A stretch of DNA of 64,000 nucleotides from Kaistia defluvii (GCF_026343955.1 NZ_JAPKNI010000003.1:124001-188000), one strand, 5' to 3'; positions 18,482 to 27,494 are shown, counted from the stretch's first letter. The notes: generated by a model from the sequence alone, not told the origin. Translations and numbers: made by a program.

Positions 18482-19044
18482 CGGCCGATCGTCCCGACAA
18501 AGCGGGCAGGCACGATGGCAGCGCCGAGCGCGACCATGGCGATATTGATCAGATCGCCGAGAATGAACGGCGTGAAGCCGAGCGTCAGAATGTCCCGGGC
18601 CGGCACGAACATGCCGAGCCAGGGCAGACCGATGGCATAGGTGACGGCAAGGCCGGAGAGCATGGCGAGCGTGCGGCCCAGCGTCTTGCGCCCCTCGGCC
18701 AGCGCGCCGGTGACCCAGCTCGCCGTCAGATAGCCGAGCAGATATCCGCCGGTCGGCCCCACCATGTAGGCAAGGCCGATGCCGCGCTCCGGCGAATCCG
18801 AGAAGACGGGCATGCCGGCGGCGCCGACAGCGAGATAGCCGAAGAAGGTCGCCGTCGCGAGACGCGGACCGGCGGCGATCGCGATCGCCATGACGGCGAG
18901 CGTGTGCAGCGTCATGGGCACCGGCCAGGACGGGATATGGATCTTAGCGCAGAGGGTGATCAGCGCAATGCCGATCGCCACGACCGCGGCAGGGCGGACC
19001 AGCGTCCGCACGTTGCGGGATGTCGGGTTGAGAACCGAGTTCAT
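18478..19044 (-). CDS. bioY: Biotin transporter S component BioY
   Basis: This protein of about 188 residues has six transmembrane segments and the BioY signatures W-P-V-P-M-T-L and Y-L-L-G-Y ([11 protein letters not shown]). BioY binds biotin and can work alone or with an ECF module. I prefer the ATG at 19044 because an upstream alternative at 19077 would place the BioR boxes inside the coding region. It leads the biotin operon: uptake and late synthesis steps are controlled together. Confidence 0.9.
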   Translation of the reverse strand: MNSVLNPTSRNVRTLVRPAAVVAIGIALITLCAKIHIPSWPVPMTLHTLAVMAIAIAAGPRLATATFFGYLAVGAAGMPVFSDSPERGIGLAYMVGPTGGYLLGYLTASWVTGALAEGRKTLGRTLAMLSGLAVTYAIGLPWLGMFVPARDILTLGFTPFILGDLINIAMVALGAAIVPARFVGTIGR

Positions 19045-19060
19045 GCCGTCTCCGGGAAAA

Positions 19061-19132
19061 TTATAGATAATAATCAAGTCTATCTATAATAGAATCCATA
19101 ACGGGTGACGATTCGCAACTCACTATCTATAA
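19061..19132. promoter_or_regulatory. Three BioR boxes in front of bioY
   Basis: TTATAGATAA lies at 19061-19070; CTATCTATAA, the reverse complement of TTATAGATAG, lies at 19080-19089 and again at 19123-19132. The known BioR consensus in alphaproteobacteria is TTATMKATAA. The first two boxes are 17-46 bases before the bioY start, a place suited to repression. The third lies just past the bioR stop codon. Confidence 0.85.
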
Positions 19133-19135
19133 TTC

Positions 19136-19804
19136 TTAGCCAACGATAGCGAAGGCCTCGCGAACCTTGCCACCGGAGGCCGGGACCGGGCGCCGGCCAA
19201 TCCACTGCACATGGCCCGCCAGCGTCGAGCAGGCGGCATCGACCTGCCGGCTGCGCAAGGCTGCGAGGATCGCGCGATGATCGTGATCTGTCCGCGCCTC
19301 CCAATCGGCGCGCCACGCGGCGAACAGGAAGCGCGCGCTTGCCGCATGCAGGTCGTCGATCGAGGCCAGCAGGCGCGGCATGGCGCAGGGGGTCAGAATC
19401 AGGCGATGAAAGCTTCGGTTCGCCTCTTCCCAGGAGCGGACGTCGCGCGATTCGTCTCCCGCCTTCGTCGCCGCCTCGGCTTCGTCGAGAATGGCGGCCG
19501 TCAGATTGGGGGCGGCGTGGCGCAACGCCAGGACCTCCAGCGCGGCGCGCATTTCCGCCACTTCCTTGACTTCGGCCAGGTTGAACGAGGCAACCCGCAC
19601 CCCCCGGCGCGGCTCGCTGACAGCAAGGCCCTGCGCCTCCAGCCGGCGAAACGCCTCGCGGACCGGCACATGGCTGGCGCCGAATTCCTCTGCGACATGG
19701 TCCTGCCGCAGCCGCGATCCCGGCTCGATCTGGCCCGCTATGATGCGATCGGCCAGTGCGCGACTGATCCGGACCGCCAAGGTCTCTTCTTTCGGCTTGC
19801 TCAT
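19136..19804 (-). CDS. bioR: GntR-family biotin regulator BioR
   Basis: This 222-residue protein has an N-terminal winged helix-turn-helix of the GntR/FadR group (residues 8-75, L-R-Q-D-H-V-A-E-E-F-G-A-S-H-V-P-V-R-E-A-F-R-R-L) and an all-helical C-terminal FCD domain. BioR represses biotin genes in alphaproteobacteria, and its boxes are found both before bioY and directly before this gene, so autoregulation is likely. The start codon at 19804 is only four bases from a BioR box, leaving no room for a ribosome site, so the mRNA may be leaderless or the true start slightly further in. Confidence 0.88.
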   Translation of the reverse strand: MSKPKEETLAVRISRALADRIIAGQIEPGSRLRQDHVAEEFGASHVPVREAFRRLEAQGLAVSEPRRGVRVASFNLAEVKEVAEMRAALEVLALRHAAPNLTAAILDEAEAATKAGDESRDVRSWEEANRSFHRLILTPCAMPRLLASIDDLHAASARFLFAAWRADWEARTDHDHRAILAALRSRQVDAACSTLAGHVQWIGRRPVPASGGKVREAFAIVG

Positions 19805-19807
19805 GTT

Positions 19808-19817
19808 TTATAGATAA
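19808..19817. promoter_or_regulatory. BioR box directly in front of bioR
   Basis: A perfect TTATAGATAA begins three bases upstream of the bioR start codon. This supports autorepression. Its position where a ribosome site would normally be suggests that transcription starts at or very near the start codon. Confidence 0.8.
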
Positions 19818-20055
19818 TTTCCGGTGCGATCCTTGTCGATGGTCCATCCACCCGCTTTCGCGCCAATATTCCGCCGCCGGCCGCGCGCCTCCTGTCCGTA
19901 TTTTCAGCCGCAGGTTGTTCGACGATCCGCAAGATGGCAATCTTGCCGATATTCCCGCGGACGGTCCGGTAAGACCCCGATCGAGGCGGACGGGCCGCCC
20001 CAAATACGCCGATATGGGAAGCGACGCTGAAGCAGAAGCCATCTGGGAGGAGGCC

Positions 20056-21021
20056 ATGTCGAAGCCGGAAATCGTACAGCATGCCGACAGGATTCAGCTC
20101 GCCATCCGATCGGGCGAGGCAGCGACGTCGGCGCTGGTCGCATCCTGGCAGCGCTCCGTCCGGCTGCATCAGCTCGACCCGGCTGAACGCCGGCAACCGA
20201 CCCGTCTCGGCGAGCAGGAGTTGGCGGTCGCGCGGCAGCGCATGGAGCCGCTGCTGCGCGCGGCTCAGTCGAGCCTGGACAGGCTCTATCTCGCCGTGGG
20301 CGGCATGGGCTGCTGCGTCCTGCTCGCGGATGCCGACGGGATGCCGGTGGAGCGCCGCTGCGGCGACGCCGACGCCGACACCTTCGAAGACTGGGGCCTC
20401 TGGACGGGATGCATCTGGAGCGAGGAGAGCGAAGGCACCAATGGCATCGGCACCTGCCTCGTCGAGCAGCGCGCCCTGACCATCCACCGCAACCAGCATT
20501 TCTACTCGCGCAATACCGCACTCTCCTGCACCACGGCGCCGATCTTCGACCATGAAGGCCGCCTGGCCGCCGCGCTGGACGTTTCCTCCTGCCGCACCGA
20601 CCTGACCGAGGAACTCGTCAATCTCGTCGCCATCGCCGTCGGCGAGGCGACGCGGCGGATCGAGGCCGAGAATTTCCGCCTGGCCTTCCCCGATGCCCGC
20701 ATCCTGGTCGCGCCGACCGCGGAGTGGTCGCCGAGCGCGCTGCTCGCGATCGACAGGGATGACATCGTCATCGGCGCCACCCGCGCCGCGCGCCATGCCT
20801 ACCGCCATCGCGAAGCCCTGATCGGCCAGCCCCTACCCCTCGGCGACCCCGCCAACGAAACCCGATTCGACGACGGATTGCGGCATGCCGAGCGGATCAT
20901 CCTGGAAAGGGCCCTGCTGCGCTCCGGCGGCAATGTGACGGCGGCGGCCCGCAACCTCGGCGTCTCGCGCGCCACCCTGCACCGCAAGCTGGGCAAACTC
21001 GGCCTCGAACGTCCCCACTGA
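20056..21021 (+). CDS. GAF-domain regulator with Fis-type helix-turn-helix, lacking the AAA+ domain
   Basis: This 321-residue protein resembles the N- and C-terminal parts of AcoR-type activators: an N-terminal helical region, a GAF sensor (about residues 60-210, with [10 protein letters not shown]), and a C-terminal Fis-like helix-turn-helix ([21 protein letters not shown]). The sigma-54-contacting AAA+ domain with its G-A-F-T-G-A motif is absent, so it cannot act as a classical sigma-54 activator. The ATG at 20056 follows an excellent GGGAGGAGG site. It probably controls the aldehyde dehydrogenase gene that follows in the same direction. Confidence 0.78.
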   Translation: MSKPEIVQHADRIQLAIRSGEAATSALVASWQRSVRLHQLDPAERRQPTRLGEQELAVARQRMEPLLRAAQSSLDRLYLAVGGMGCCVLLADADGMPVERRCGDADADTFEDWGLWTGCIWSEESEGTNGIGTCLVEQRALTIHRNQHFYSRNTALSCTTAPIFDHEGRLAAALDVSSCRTDLTEELVNLVAIAVGEATRRIEAENFRLAFPDARILVAPTAEWSPSALLAIDRDDIVIGATRAARHAYRHREALIGQPLPLGDPANETRFDDGLRHAERIILERALLRSGGNVTAAARNLGVSRATLHRKLGKLGLERPH

Positions 21022-21037
21022 GTATTGCACTGCACAG

Positions 21038-21055
21038 TGTCGCAAAGCTGAGACA
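21038..21055. promoter_or_regulatory. Possible operator before the aldehyde dehydrogenase gene
   Basis: TGTC and GACA half-sites face each other at the ends of an 18-base stretch in the 134-base gap between regulator and dehydrogenase genes. Fis-type regulators of this group often bind short TGTC/GACA repeats. Only the repeat is seen; no second copy supports it. Confidence 0.3.
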
Positions 21056-21155
21056 GTTGCACGTCCCAACCCTTTGCAGCCGGGCTGACAGAAGCCGCCG
21101 GAGGGCCGACCTTTCTCTCATGACGCCGTTCAAGCGTCGACCAAGGGAGGTCTTC

Positions 21156-22673
21156 ATGAACAAGCCGGAATTCACCCGCGCCACCAAGGCGCCATTCGCA
21201 CCCCGCTACGACAACTATATTGGCGGCAAGCGCGTCCCGCCCGTATCGGGCCGCTATTTCGACAACACGTCCCCGGTCAACGGCCGTGTGCTGTGCGAGA
21301 TCGCGCGCTCCGAGGCCGCCGACATCGAGCTGGCGCTGGACGCCGCCCATGCCGCCAAGGACGCCTGGGGCCGCACCAGCGCCGCTGAGCGCGCGCTGAT
21401 GCTGAACCGCATCGCCGACGTCATGGAAGAAAACCTCGCGACGCTGGCGCTGGCGGAGACCTGGGACAACGGCAAGCCGATCCGCGAGACGACCGCCGCC
21501 GACATGCCGCTCGCGATCGACCATTTCCGCTACTTCGCCGGCGCCGTCCGCGCCCAGGAAGGCGGCATTTCCGAGATCGACCATGACACGGTCGCCTATC
21601 ATTTCCACGAGCCGCTCGGCGTCGTCGGCCAGATCATTCCGTGGAACTTCCCGATCCTGATGGCCGTGTGGAAGCTGGCGCCCGCACTCGCCGCCGGCAA
21701 TTGCGTCGTACTGAAGCCGGCGGAACAGACGCCCGCCTCGATCCAGGTCCTGCTCGACCTGATCGACGGCATTCTGCCGCCGGGCGTCCTCAACGTCGTC
21801 AGCGGCTTCGGCCTCGAGGCCGGCAAGCCGCTCGCCTCCAGCCCGCGCATCGCCAAGATCGCCTTCACCGGCGAGACGACGACCGGCCGGCTGATCATGC
21901 AATATGCCTCGCAGAACCTGATCCCGGTGACGCTCGAACTCGGCGGCAAGTCGCCGAACATCTTCTTCGCCGACGTCGCGGCCGAGGACGACGATTTCCT
22001 CGACAAGGCGATCGAGGGCTTCGTGATGTTCGCGCTCAACCAAGGCGAGGTATGCACCTGCCCGAGCCGCGCGCTGATCCACGAGAAGATCTATGACCGC
22101 TTCATGGAGAAGGCGCTGAAGCGCGTCGCGGCGATCCAGCAGGGCGACCCGCTCGATCCCGCCACGATGATCGGCGCCCAGGCCTCCAGCGAGCAGCTGG
22201 AAAAGATCCTCTCCTATCTCGACATCGGCAAGAAGGAAGGCGCCGAGCTGCTGATCGGCGGCGAGCGCAACGAACTGCCGGGCGACCTCGCCGGCGGCTA
22301 CTACGTCAAGCCGACCGTCTTCCGCGGCCACAACAAGATGCGCATCTTCCAGGAGGAGATCTTTGGACCGGTTGTCTCCGTCACCACCTTCAAGGATGAT
22401 GCGGAAGCGCTCTCGATCGCCAACGACACGCTCTACGGCCTCGGCGCCGGCATCTGGACGCGCGACGGCAACCGCGCCTACCGCTTCGGCCGGGCGATCC
22501 AGGCCGGCCGCGTGTGGACCAATTGCTACCACGCCTATCCGGCGCATGCGGCCTTCGGCGGCTACAAGCAGTCCGGCATCGGGCGCGAGAACCACAAGAT
22601 GATGCTCGATCACTACCAGCAGACCAAGAACATGCTGGTCAGCTACTCGCCGAAAAAGCTGGGCTTCTTCTGA
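21156..22673 (+). CDS. NAD-dependent aldehyde dehydrogenase (ExaC/AldB acetaldehyde type)
   Basis: This 505-residue protein is a full-length aldehyde dehydrogenase. The general base Glu sits in [12 protein letters not shown] and the catalytic Cys in [11 protein letters not shown], a variant typical of the ExaC/AldB acetaldehyde or chloroacetaldehyde branch. It oxidises aldehydes to acids with NAD. The ATG at 21156 follows AAGGGAGG. A GAF/Fis regulator precedes it and a DUF779 protein follows, a known association for this dehydrogenase branch. Confidence 0.92.
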   Translation: MNKPEFTRATKAPFAPRYDNYIGGKRVPPVSGRYFDNTSPVNGRVLCEIARSEAADIELALDAAHAAKDAWGRTSAAERALMLNRIADVMEENLATLALAETWDNGKPIRETTAADMPLAIDHFRYFAGAVRAQEGGISEIDHDTVAYHFHEPLGVVGQIIPWNFPILMAVWKLAPALAAGNCVVLKPAEQTPASIQVLLDLIDGILPPGVLNVVSGFGLEAGKPLASSPRIAKIAFTGETTTGRLIMQYASQNLIPVTLELGGKSPNIFFADVAAEDDDFLDKAIEGFVMFALNQGEVCTCPSRALIHEKIYDRFMEKALKRVAAIQQGDPLDPATMIGAQASSEQLEKILSYLDIGKKEGAELLIGGERNELPGDLAGGYYVKPTVFRGHNKMRIFQEEIFGPVVSVTTFKDDAEALSIANDTLYGLGAGIWTRDGNRAYRFGRAIQAGRVWTNCYHAYPAHAAFGGYKQSGIGRENHKMMLDHYQQTKNMLVSYSPKKLGFF

Positions 22674-22693
22674 CAGGGCTCCTCCCCAGACTA

Positions 22694-22725
22694 GCACCGC
22701 GCGGGCGCTCCGCGCGGTGCCTTTT
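22694..22725 (+). terminator. Intrinsic terminator after the aldehyde dehydrogenase gene
   Basis: GCACCGCGCG pairs with CGCGCGGTGC across a short loop and is followed by CTTTT. It lies between the dehydrogenase stop and the DUF779 gene, so the latter is probably transcribed by read-through or from its own promoter. Confidence 0.65.
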
Positions 22726-22762
22726 CCAGCGGGATCGCCAGGAAGCGCAAATGGAGGCCGTC

Positions 22763-23110
22763 ATGGAACAGCATTCCGAAGACCGTGTCACCGCGACCCC
22801 GGCGGCACGAGAACTGCTCGACGAGATCATCGCCGATCACGGTCCGGTCCTGTTCCATCAATCCGGCGGCTGCTGCGACGGCTCGTCGCCCATGTGTTAT
22901 CCGCGCGGTGATTTCATCCTCGGTGACCGCGACGTGCTGCTCGGCACGATCGGCGACACGCCTTTCTATATCGGCGCCGCGCAATATGAGGTCTGGAAAC
23001 ACACGCAACTGACGATCGACGCGATCAACGGCCGGGGCGGCATGTTTTCGCTCGACAATGGCCGCGAGCGCCGCTTCCTCGTCCGTTCGGATGTCTGTGC
23101 CGTCGGTTGA
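22763..23110 (+). CDS. DUF779 family protein
   Basis: This 115-residue soluble protein belongs to DUF779, with the Cys-rich block G-G-C-C-D-G-S-S-P-M-C-Y-P at residues 35-47, which may bind metal. The family is usually encoded beside aldehyde or alcohol dehydrogenases, as here, and its function is not established. I chose the ATG at 22763 because GGAGG lies five to six bases upstream; an ATG at 22751 is in frame but has a weaker site. Confidence 0.8.
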   Translation: MEQHSEDRVTATPAARELLDEIIADHGPVLFHQSGGCCDGSSPMCYPRGDFILGDRDVLLGTIGDTPFYIGAAQYEVWKHTQLTIDAINGRGGMFSLDNGRERRFLVRSDVCAVG

Positions 23111-23126
23111 GCCGATACCTGCGCGA

Positions 23127-23312
23127 TCAGGGTCCGGGTAGCCGGATCGCCTCGTGAAAGACATTGGCGCTCGCCTGCTCCAGCAGCCGGTTCATCTGCC
23201 GCAATACGGCTTGGGAACGCCGCAGCGCGACCGCGACCTCCGCGAGCCTCGCCTCCGTCGCGTCGCCAGGGCCGTCAGCCGAGACGGGTATGGGAGTGCC
23301 TGCGTTTTCCAT
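23127..23312 (-). CDS. Possible small hypothetical protein
   Basis: This 61-residue open frame encodes a helical, Arg/Leu-rich segment (R-L-A-E-V-A-V-A-L-R-R-S-Q-A-V-L) with coiled-coil character. It is the only candidate gene in the 600 bases between the DUF779 gene and the integrase gene. I recognise no family and cannot exclude chance. Confidence 0.3.
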   Translation of the reverse strand: MENAGTPIPVSADGPGDATEARLAEVAVALRRSQAVLRQMNRLLEQASANVFHEAIRLPGP

Positions 23313-23490
23313 GGAGAGCAGTTTATCGACCCGGCGACCGAGCCGGTCCAGTGTCCACCGTCACAGCCCATCGCCTCTTTCCCACCGCAGCGGGCCGGCG
23401 GGGCTCACGACCGTCGATCGCCGCCCCGGGGCTGGGACGATGCGCGACATGAAGCCGGATCGGAATGGACGCAGCCAGAAGATTTGAAGA

Positions 23491-23543
23491 TGGTGCGGGC
23501 GGTCGGAATCGAACCGACACTCCTTTCGGAACCGGATTTTGAG
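23491..23543 (-). tRNA. tRNA-Leu(CAA) 3' fragment: left attachment site of the integrated element
   Basis: Reading the minus strand, the 53 bases run from the anticodon loop C-T-C-A-A-A-A through the 3' half of the anticodon stem, a long variable arm, the T arm (G-G-T-T-C-G-A-T-T-C-C) and the acceptor strand ending in CCA at 23491. The long variable arm and CAA anticodon identify a leucine tRNA. Beyond 23543 the match stops: the 5' half is missing and unrelated sequence follows. This is what remains when an element integrates into a tRNA gene and rebuilds the intact copy at its other end, which lies outside this window. Confidence 0.82.
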
Positions 23544-23722
23544 AGACCGAATATCCCCTATCCTTTATCTATCCGGGGGTATCCGATTTCCCGATAACCG
23601 ATTGCAAGCACTAGCTTTTCTCGGATATCGCATCATCCATACCTAACCGGATTTACGCCACGGTTGGATTTCTAGGTGCTCCTATTTTGCACCTGATTTC
23701 CAGCCTCAACGGAGGTTAGGGA
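23544..23722. other. Attachment-side region and integrase promoter
   Basis: These 179 AT-richer bases between the tRNA fragment and the integrase start hold TATCCGA (around 23580) and its reverse complement TCGGATA (around 23624), plus other CCGAATATC/GGTATCCG-like repeats. Such repeats next to an attachment site are candidate integrase arm-binding sites. AACGGAGG lies at the expected distance before the integrase ATG. Confidence 0.45.
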
Positions 23723-25147
23723 ATGCCCAAAATCAAGCTCACAAAGACCGCTGTCGACGCCGCGAGTGCGCAGGGGCGCGATTACGAACTCAGGGACACG
23801 ATAGTCCCTGGGTTTCTGGTAAAGGTTACGCCGACAGGTCGCAAGACCTTCATGCTGGCCTACGTTGCGAACAACGGTCAACGCCGAAAGCCCGCCATCG
23901 GACGCTACGGCGAAGTGACCGTCGAGCAGGCTCGAAATATCGCTCAGGATTGGTTGGCCGAGGTCCGACGCGGTGTCGATCCGAGCGCGGAGCGCGAGGC
24001 TGCGCGCAAAGCGCTTACGGTGAAGGAGCTGTTTGATCGCTTCATCACGGAGTATTCGGAGGGCCGGAATAAACCTTCGACGGTGAAGTCGAACCGTGGA
24101 TACGGGAAGCGCTACATTCTTCCGATCCTGGGGCAGCTCAAGGTGCCCGACGTGACGCGCGCGGACATCGCGCATCTGATGAAGAAGATGTCGAAAAGCC
24201 CGACGAACGCCAACCGGGTGCTCGCCGCCGTGCGGAAGATGTTCAACATGGCCGAGGTGTGGGGCCTTCGACCGGATGGGTCCAATCCGTGCCGTCACAT
24301 TCCCAAATTCCCCGAGCGCGGAAAGACACGGCTTATCCCCGACGCGGAATTGCGGAAACTCTATGAGTACCTCGACCGTGCAGAGGCCGAGGGCTTGGAA
24401 CACCCGTTCATTTTGCTCGCCGTTCGGCTTCAGTTCGAGTTTGCGGCTCGCATGTCCGAAATCCTCGAGATGCGTTGGGAGTGGGTTGATTTCGATAATC
24501 GCCGTGTTGTTTGGCCAGACAGCAAGACCGGCGGAATGTCCAAGCCCATGAGCGCCGAGGCTCTGCGCCTTTTCGAGACCGCGCCTCGACTAGAAAGTTC
24601 GCCGTTCGTTTGCCCTTCGATTTTCGACCCCGAAGCGGCAATGTCAAAACACACCTACTATCATGGCTGGCGGCGCATCCTCTCGCGTGCAGGAGTGCAG
24701 CACATCGGAACGCATGGCATTCGCCACCGCGCGGCGACCGACATCGCAAATTCCGGAATCCCGGTGAAGGTCGGCATGGCCCTCACGGCGCACAAGACGG
24801 TCACGATGTTCATGCGCTACGTCCACACGGAAGACGATCCGGTAAGGGCGGCGGCCGAGGCGGTGGCTCAGCGGCGGCAATCCGTGGTGGCCAGCGCCCC
24901 TGTACCCACCACTCCACCCGCCCTCGTGATCCAGCAGCCGGTGGAAGTCGTTGCGGCAGCTCCGGCCGAAGCAGCGCCCCCGGCCCGACTGGCGCCGGAT
25001 GGGAAACCGCTTGGCTTCGAAGACGGTAGCTACACGTCTAGGACGCGCCTGGGGAACTATCGCCCCTATCGTCATCGTTCCGGCGAAAATCGCGCCACGC
25101 CTCCGGGCACCAAACCCGTGCCCACCAAGGAGGTGAAACATGTCTAA
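23723..25147 (+). CDS. int: P4-type tyrosine integrase (DUF4102 N-terminus)
   Basis: This 474-residue protein has the N-terminal DUF4102 arm-binding domain (residues 1-90, I-V-P-G-F-L-V-K-V-T-P-T-G-R-K-T-F), a SAM-like core-binding domain (100-195) and a catalytic domain with Arg in A-A-R-M-S-E-I-L, His-x-x-Arg in H-G-I-R-H-R, a second His in T-A-H-K-T, and Tyr in F-M-R-Y-V-H. It should catalyse site-specific recombination at tRNA-Leu(CAA). A long Pro/Ala-rich C-terminal extension of about 90 residues after the Tyr is unusual for the family. Its stop overlaps the next gene. Confidence 0.92.
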   Translation: MPKIKLTKTAVDAASAQGRDYELRDTIVPGFLVKVTPTGRKTFMLAYVANNGQRRKPAIGRYGEVTVEQARNIAQDWLAEVRRGVDPSAEREAARKALTVKELFDRFITEYSEGRNKPSTVKSNRGYGKRYILPILGQLKVPDVTRADIAHLMKKMSKSPTNANRVLAAVRKMFNMAEVWGLRPDGSNPCRHIPKFPERGKTRLIPDAELRKLYEYLDRAEAEGLEHPFILLAVRLQFEFAARMSEILEMRWEWVDFDNRRVVWPDSKTGGMSKPMSAEALRLFETAPRLESSPFVCPSIFDPEAAMSKHTYYHGWRRILSRAGVQHIGTHGIRHRAATDIANSGIPVKVGMALTAHKTVTMFMRYVHTEDDPVRAAAEAVAQRRQSVVASAPVPTTPPALVIQQPVEVVAAAPAEAAPPARLAPDGKPLGFEDGSYTSRTRLGNYRPYRHRSGENRATPPGTKPVPTKEVKHV

Positions 25148-25442
25148 ACAGGCGCGCCGTGGATCTAGCTGGCCTTCGACCGAGCTGTTGCAGCGAGCGA
25201 CATTCGTGGACGACGCCGGTCCGGTTCGCTTCGTCGATACCGAGGCTGCGGCGCGCTATCTCGCCCTCGATGCCCATACGCTCGAGTGCTACCGCTCCCT
25301 CGACAGCGGACCGGCGTTCTACAAGTTCGGCCGTTATGTCCGCTATGCAGTCACCGACCTCGACGCCTGGGCGGAAAGCTGCCGACGTTCGACATCGGCC
25401 TCGCCGCATGCGCCGCGGGTCCTTCCCGTTGACGCAACATAG
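25140..25442 (+). CDS. AlpA/MerR-like helix-turn-helix protein (putative excisionase)
   Basis: This 100-residue protein has a winged helix-turn-helix of the excisionase group (T-E-A-A-A-R-Y-L-A-L-D-A-H-T-L-E-C-Y-R... G-P-A-F-Y-K-F-G-R-Y-V-R-Y) at residues 33-80. Its ATG overlaps the integrase stop by eight bases. Proteins of this type direct excision or control the integrase in islands and prophages. Confidence 0.8.
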   Translation: MSKQARRGSSWPSTELLQRATFVDDAGPVRFVDTEAAARYLALDAHTLECYRSLDSGPAFYKFGRYVRYAVTDLDAWAESCRRSTSASPHAPRVLPVDAT

Positions 25443-25457
25443 CCTGAAAGCTATATC

Positions 25458-25823
25458 ATGTGGGAAGTCCAATTCCATGCAGCCTTCGAAGCTGAGGTTT
25501 TGGCCTACGAGCGCGACGTTCGCATCGCCTTGATCGCCGTCACCAAGCTGTTGGCCGATTACGGCCCTCAGCTTGGCCGGCCCTATGCGGACACGCTCAA
25601 AGGTTCGAAGCACTCAAATATGAAGGAACTGCGCTTTGAAGCAGCCGACGGCGAATGGCGCGCAGCCTTCGCCTTCGACCCGCAGCGACGGGCAATCCTG
25701 CTCGTCGCCGGCGACAAATCCGGCGGAAGTCAGAAATTCTTCTATCGTCGTATGGTCGCCAAAGCGGATTTCAGGTTTTCCGAACATCTGGAAAAACTGA
25801 AACCCGGAAAGAAGGGAAAGTAA
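25458..25823 (+). CDS. RelE/HigB-like toxin (Gp49 family)
   Basis: This 121-residue basic protein fits the phage-derived Gp49/HigB toxin family: W-E-V-Q-F-H-A-A-F at the start, L-G-R-P-Y-A-D-T-L-K-G-S-K-H-S-N-M-K-E-L-R-F, then a core strand W-R-A-A-F-A-F-D-P. Members cleave mRNA, often at the ribosome. The antitoxin gene follows after one base, the toxin-first order of HigBA modules. A related but diverged copy, reduced to the toxin's last residues, lies at 31,336. Confidence 0.85.
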   Translation: MWEVQFHAAFEAEVLAYERDVRIALIAVTKLLADYGPQLGRPYADTLKGSKHSNMKELRFEAADGEWRAAFAFDPQRRAILLVAGDKSGGSQKFFYRRMVAKADFRFSEHLEKLKPGKKGK

Positions 25824-25824
25824 A

Positions 25825-26187
25825 ATGGCGCGGAGCCTGAACGATATAATCGCCAGTCTGCCTCCGGGCGAGCAGGAGGAGATCGAAGCGCGCTATCAGG
25901 ACCTCAAGCAGGAAGTAGAGGGTCTTCGAGAGCTGCGGCGGATCGCAGGAAGGGCGCAGGAAGACGTCGCGACTGCCCTCAAGATCAAGCAACCCTCAGT
26001 CTCGAAAATCGAGAAGCAAGCCGACATGTACCTGTCGACCCTGCGCGGCTATGTGGAGGCAATCGGCGGGAAGTTGGAGCTTATCGTCAAGTTGCCGTCT
26101 CGACCGCCGGTCACAATACAGCACCTTGGTGACCTTGCTCTCTCGGAAGGTCCAAAATCGGCCAGGCGCGGCACTACGAAGTCATAA
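25825..26187 (+). CDS. XRE-family antitoxin of the HigBA-like module
   Basis: This 120-residue protein has an N-terminal helical region and a Cro/CI helix-turn-helix (A-Q-E-D-V-A-T-A-L-K-I-K-Q-P-S-V-S-K-I-E-K) at residues 50-75. It should neutralise the toxin encoded just upstream and repress the operon. It is strongly similar to the antitoxin at 31,421, although the DNA of the two copies differs at many codon positions, so this is not a recent duplication. Confidence 0.85.
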   Translation: MARSLNDIIASLPPGEQEEIEARYQDLKQEVEGLRELRRIAGRAQEDVATALKIKQPSVSKIEKQADMYLSTLRGYVEAIGGKLELIVKLPSRPPVTIQHLGDLALSEGPKSARRGTTKS

Positions 26188-26338
26188 GACCTTGCGCTTG
26201 GCGTGAATGGGGGACAATCTGTACACTGAGGGGGCTCGTCGCTGGCGGTTCCCCGTGAGATCAGGTGGCAAATAACTAATTCCAGCCCTCTTCGGGGCGC
26301 ATATTAGCAGGGAGGCGCCGGCCCCCTGCCGCTGGTTA

Positions 26339-27469
26339 CTAGCCGACCGTGATCGTCGGGACAAAAGCCTGCGCAGTTCGGTTCTGGTCGTAGAGTTTCA
26401 TCGCGAGATCCGCTTTCGGCATCCATACTCGCCCCGTCTCAACCGCTACGGACGCCGGCACTACCGGGAAGACATGCAACAACACGCCTTCCCCGTGATA
26501 AGCCTTAATCCGGTTGAATAGGTCGCGCAGCAAATGCTTGTAGGCGGCGAGGTCGTCTTTCCGTCGCATGATGTCATTGCCGGGCTGGTCGCAGGTAATT
26601 GACCAGATGGCAGTATTTTCGCCCAATACCGAGGTAATGCGGTCGTCATTCACCGTGGCGCTCAGGGCCAACTTCAACGCGACCGGCACGTCCTTCCTGC
26701 CGCCATACTCGTTGACTTTGTAGGCAATGCGCGGCTGGTCGGGCAGCCATTTCCAGGTGTCCGGTTCGCGGTGCTTTTGATGCACCGAGACCGGTACTAT
26801 GTCGCCAAGAAGCGTCCCGAGACGGATGAGCAACGGCTGCGGCGCCAACGCGAAGACGCTGAGTTGGCGAATTTCCCGCTGCTCGATGCGTTCCTTGATT
26901 TTGCGGGCGAAAAGGCGCTCGAGGTTCTCGTTCTGCTCGGTCCAGTAGACTTCTTCGTGATCCTTGCGCTCCGACCCGATCAACTCGATGTCGATTGTCC
27001 GGCCTTCGGCGGGATGGTGATCCGGAGGCATGGCGCTGAAGATCGAACGGGTTGTTACCAAGGAGTCACGCTGGCCAATAGTCGCCGCGAACCTGACGAC
27101 ATGGGAGACACGGTCGACATCCATGTCGGTAACGATCTCGATGCGGTCCTCATGCTCCGCTTTCATGGCCAGGAGGACATCCTCGGGGTAGTCGGCCAGA
27201 TAGTCCACATCGATCGCCTTATGGTGGACGGGACACATCAGCATCAGGTTGTCGATGTCTTGCGCAAGCAGTGGCGATCTCACGGGATCACCCCTGGGAC
27301 CTCCAGCCTCGTCGGCGACGATGTGGGCGATATAACCGAACTTGCCCGTACGCTTGCCGGCGATCAAGTCACCGATCAGGAGCTTGTTGCATCCACGAAA
27401 CTGACACCGCCCCCCAGCCTTTGCCCAAAGCGCATTTGCAACTTTTGGTGGAATAGCAGTCTTAGACAT
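26339..27469 (-). CDS. cap5: CBASS effector Cap5: HNH nuclease fused to SAVED domain
   Basis: This 376-residue protein has an N-terminal HNH nuclease with Cys22-x4-Cys27, the catalytic histidine in Y-I-A-H-I (His49), Asn74 and C-P-V-H-H (Cys79), and a C-terminal SAVED domain (about 170-370, with A-L-A-P-Q-P-L-L-I-R-L-G and A-V-N-D-D-R-I style strands). In characterised Cap5 proteins SAVED binds a cyclic nucleotide and the HNH domain then degrades DNA, stopping phage spread by killing the cell. A strong GGAGGGG site precedes the ATG. It is last in the four-gene operon and converges on the toxin-antitoxin pair. Confidence 0.92.
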   Translation of the reverse strand: MSKTAIPPKVANALWAKAGGRCQFRGCNKLLIGDLIAGKRTGKFGYIAHIVADEAGGPRGDPVRSPLLAQDIDNLMLMCPVHHKAIDVDYLADYPEDVLLAMKAEHEDRIEIVTDMDVDRVSHVVRFAATIGQRDSLVTTRSIFSAMPPDHHPAEGRTIDIELIGSERKDHEEVYWTEQNENLERLFARKIKERIEQREIRQLSVFALAPQPLLIRLGTLLGDIVPVSVHQKHREPDTWKWLPDQPRIAYKVNEYGGRKDVPVALKLALSATVNDDRITSVLGENTAIWSITCDQPGNDIMRRKDDLAAYKHLLRDLFNRIKAYHGEGVLLHVFPVVPASVAVETGRVWMPKADLAMKLYDQNRTAQAFVPTITVG

Positions 27470-27494
27470 GTCGCCCCTCCAATTGCCGACGCCT

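Noticed and set aside
20799-22697. 632-residue minus-strand open frame opposite the aldehyde dehydrogenase gene
   Set aside because: The plus strand encodes a complete aldehyde dehydrogenase with its catalytic residues; the antisense frame has no family features.
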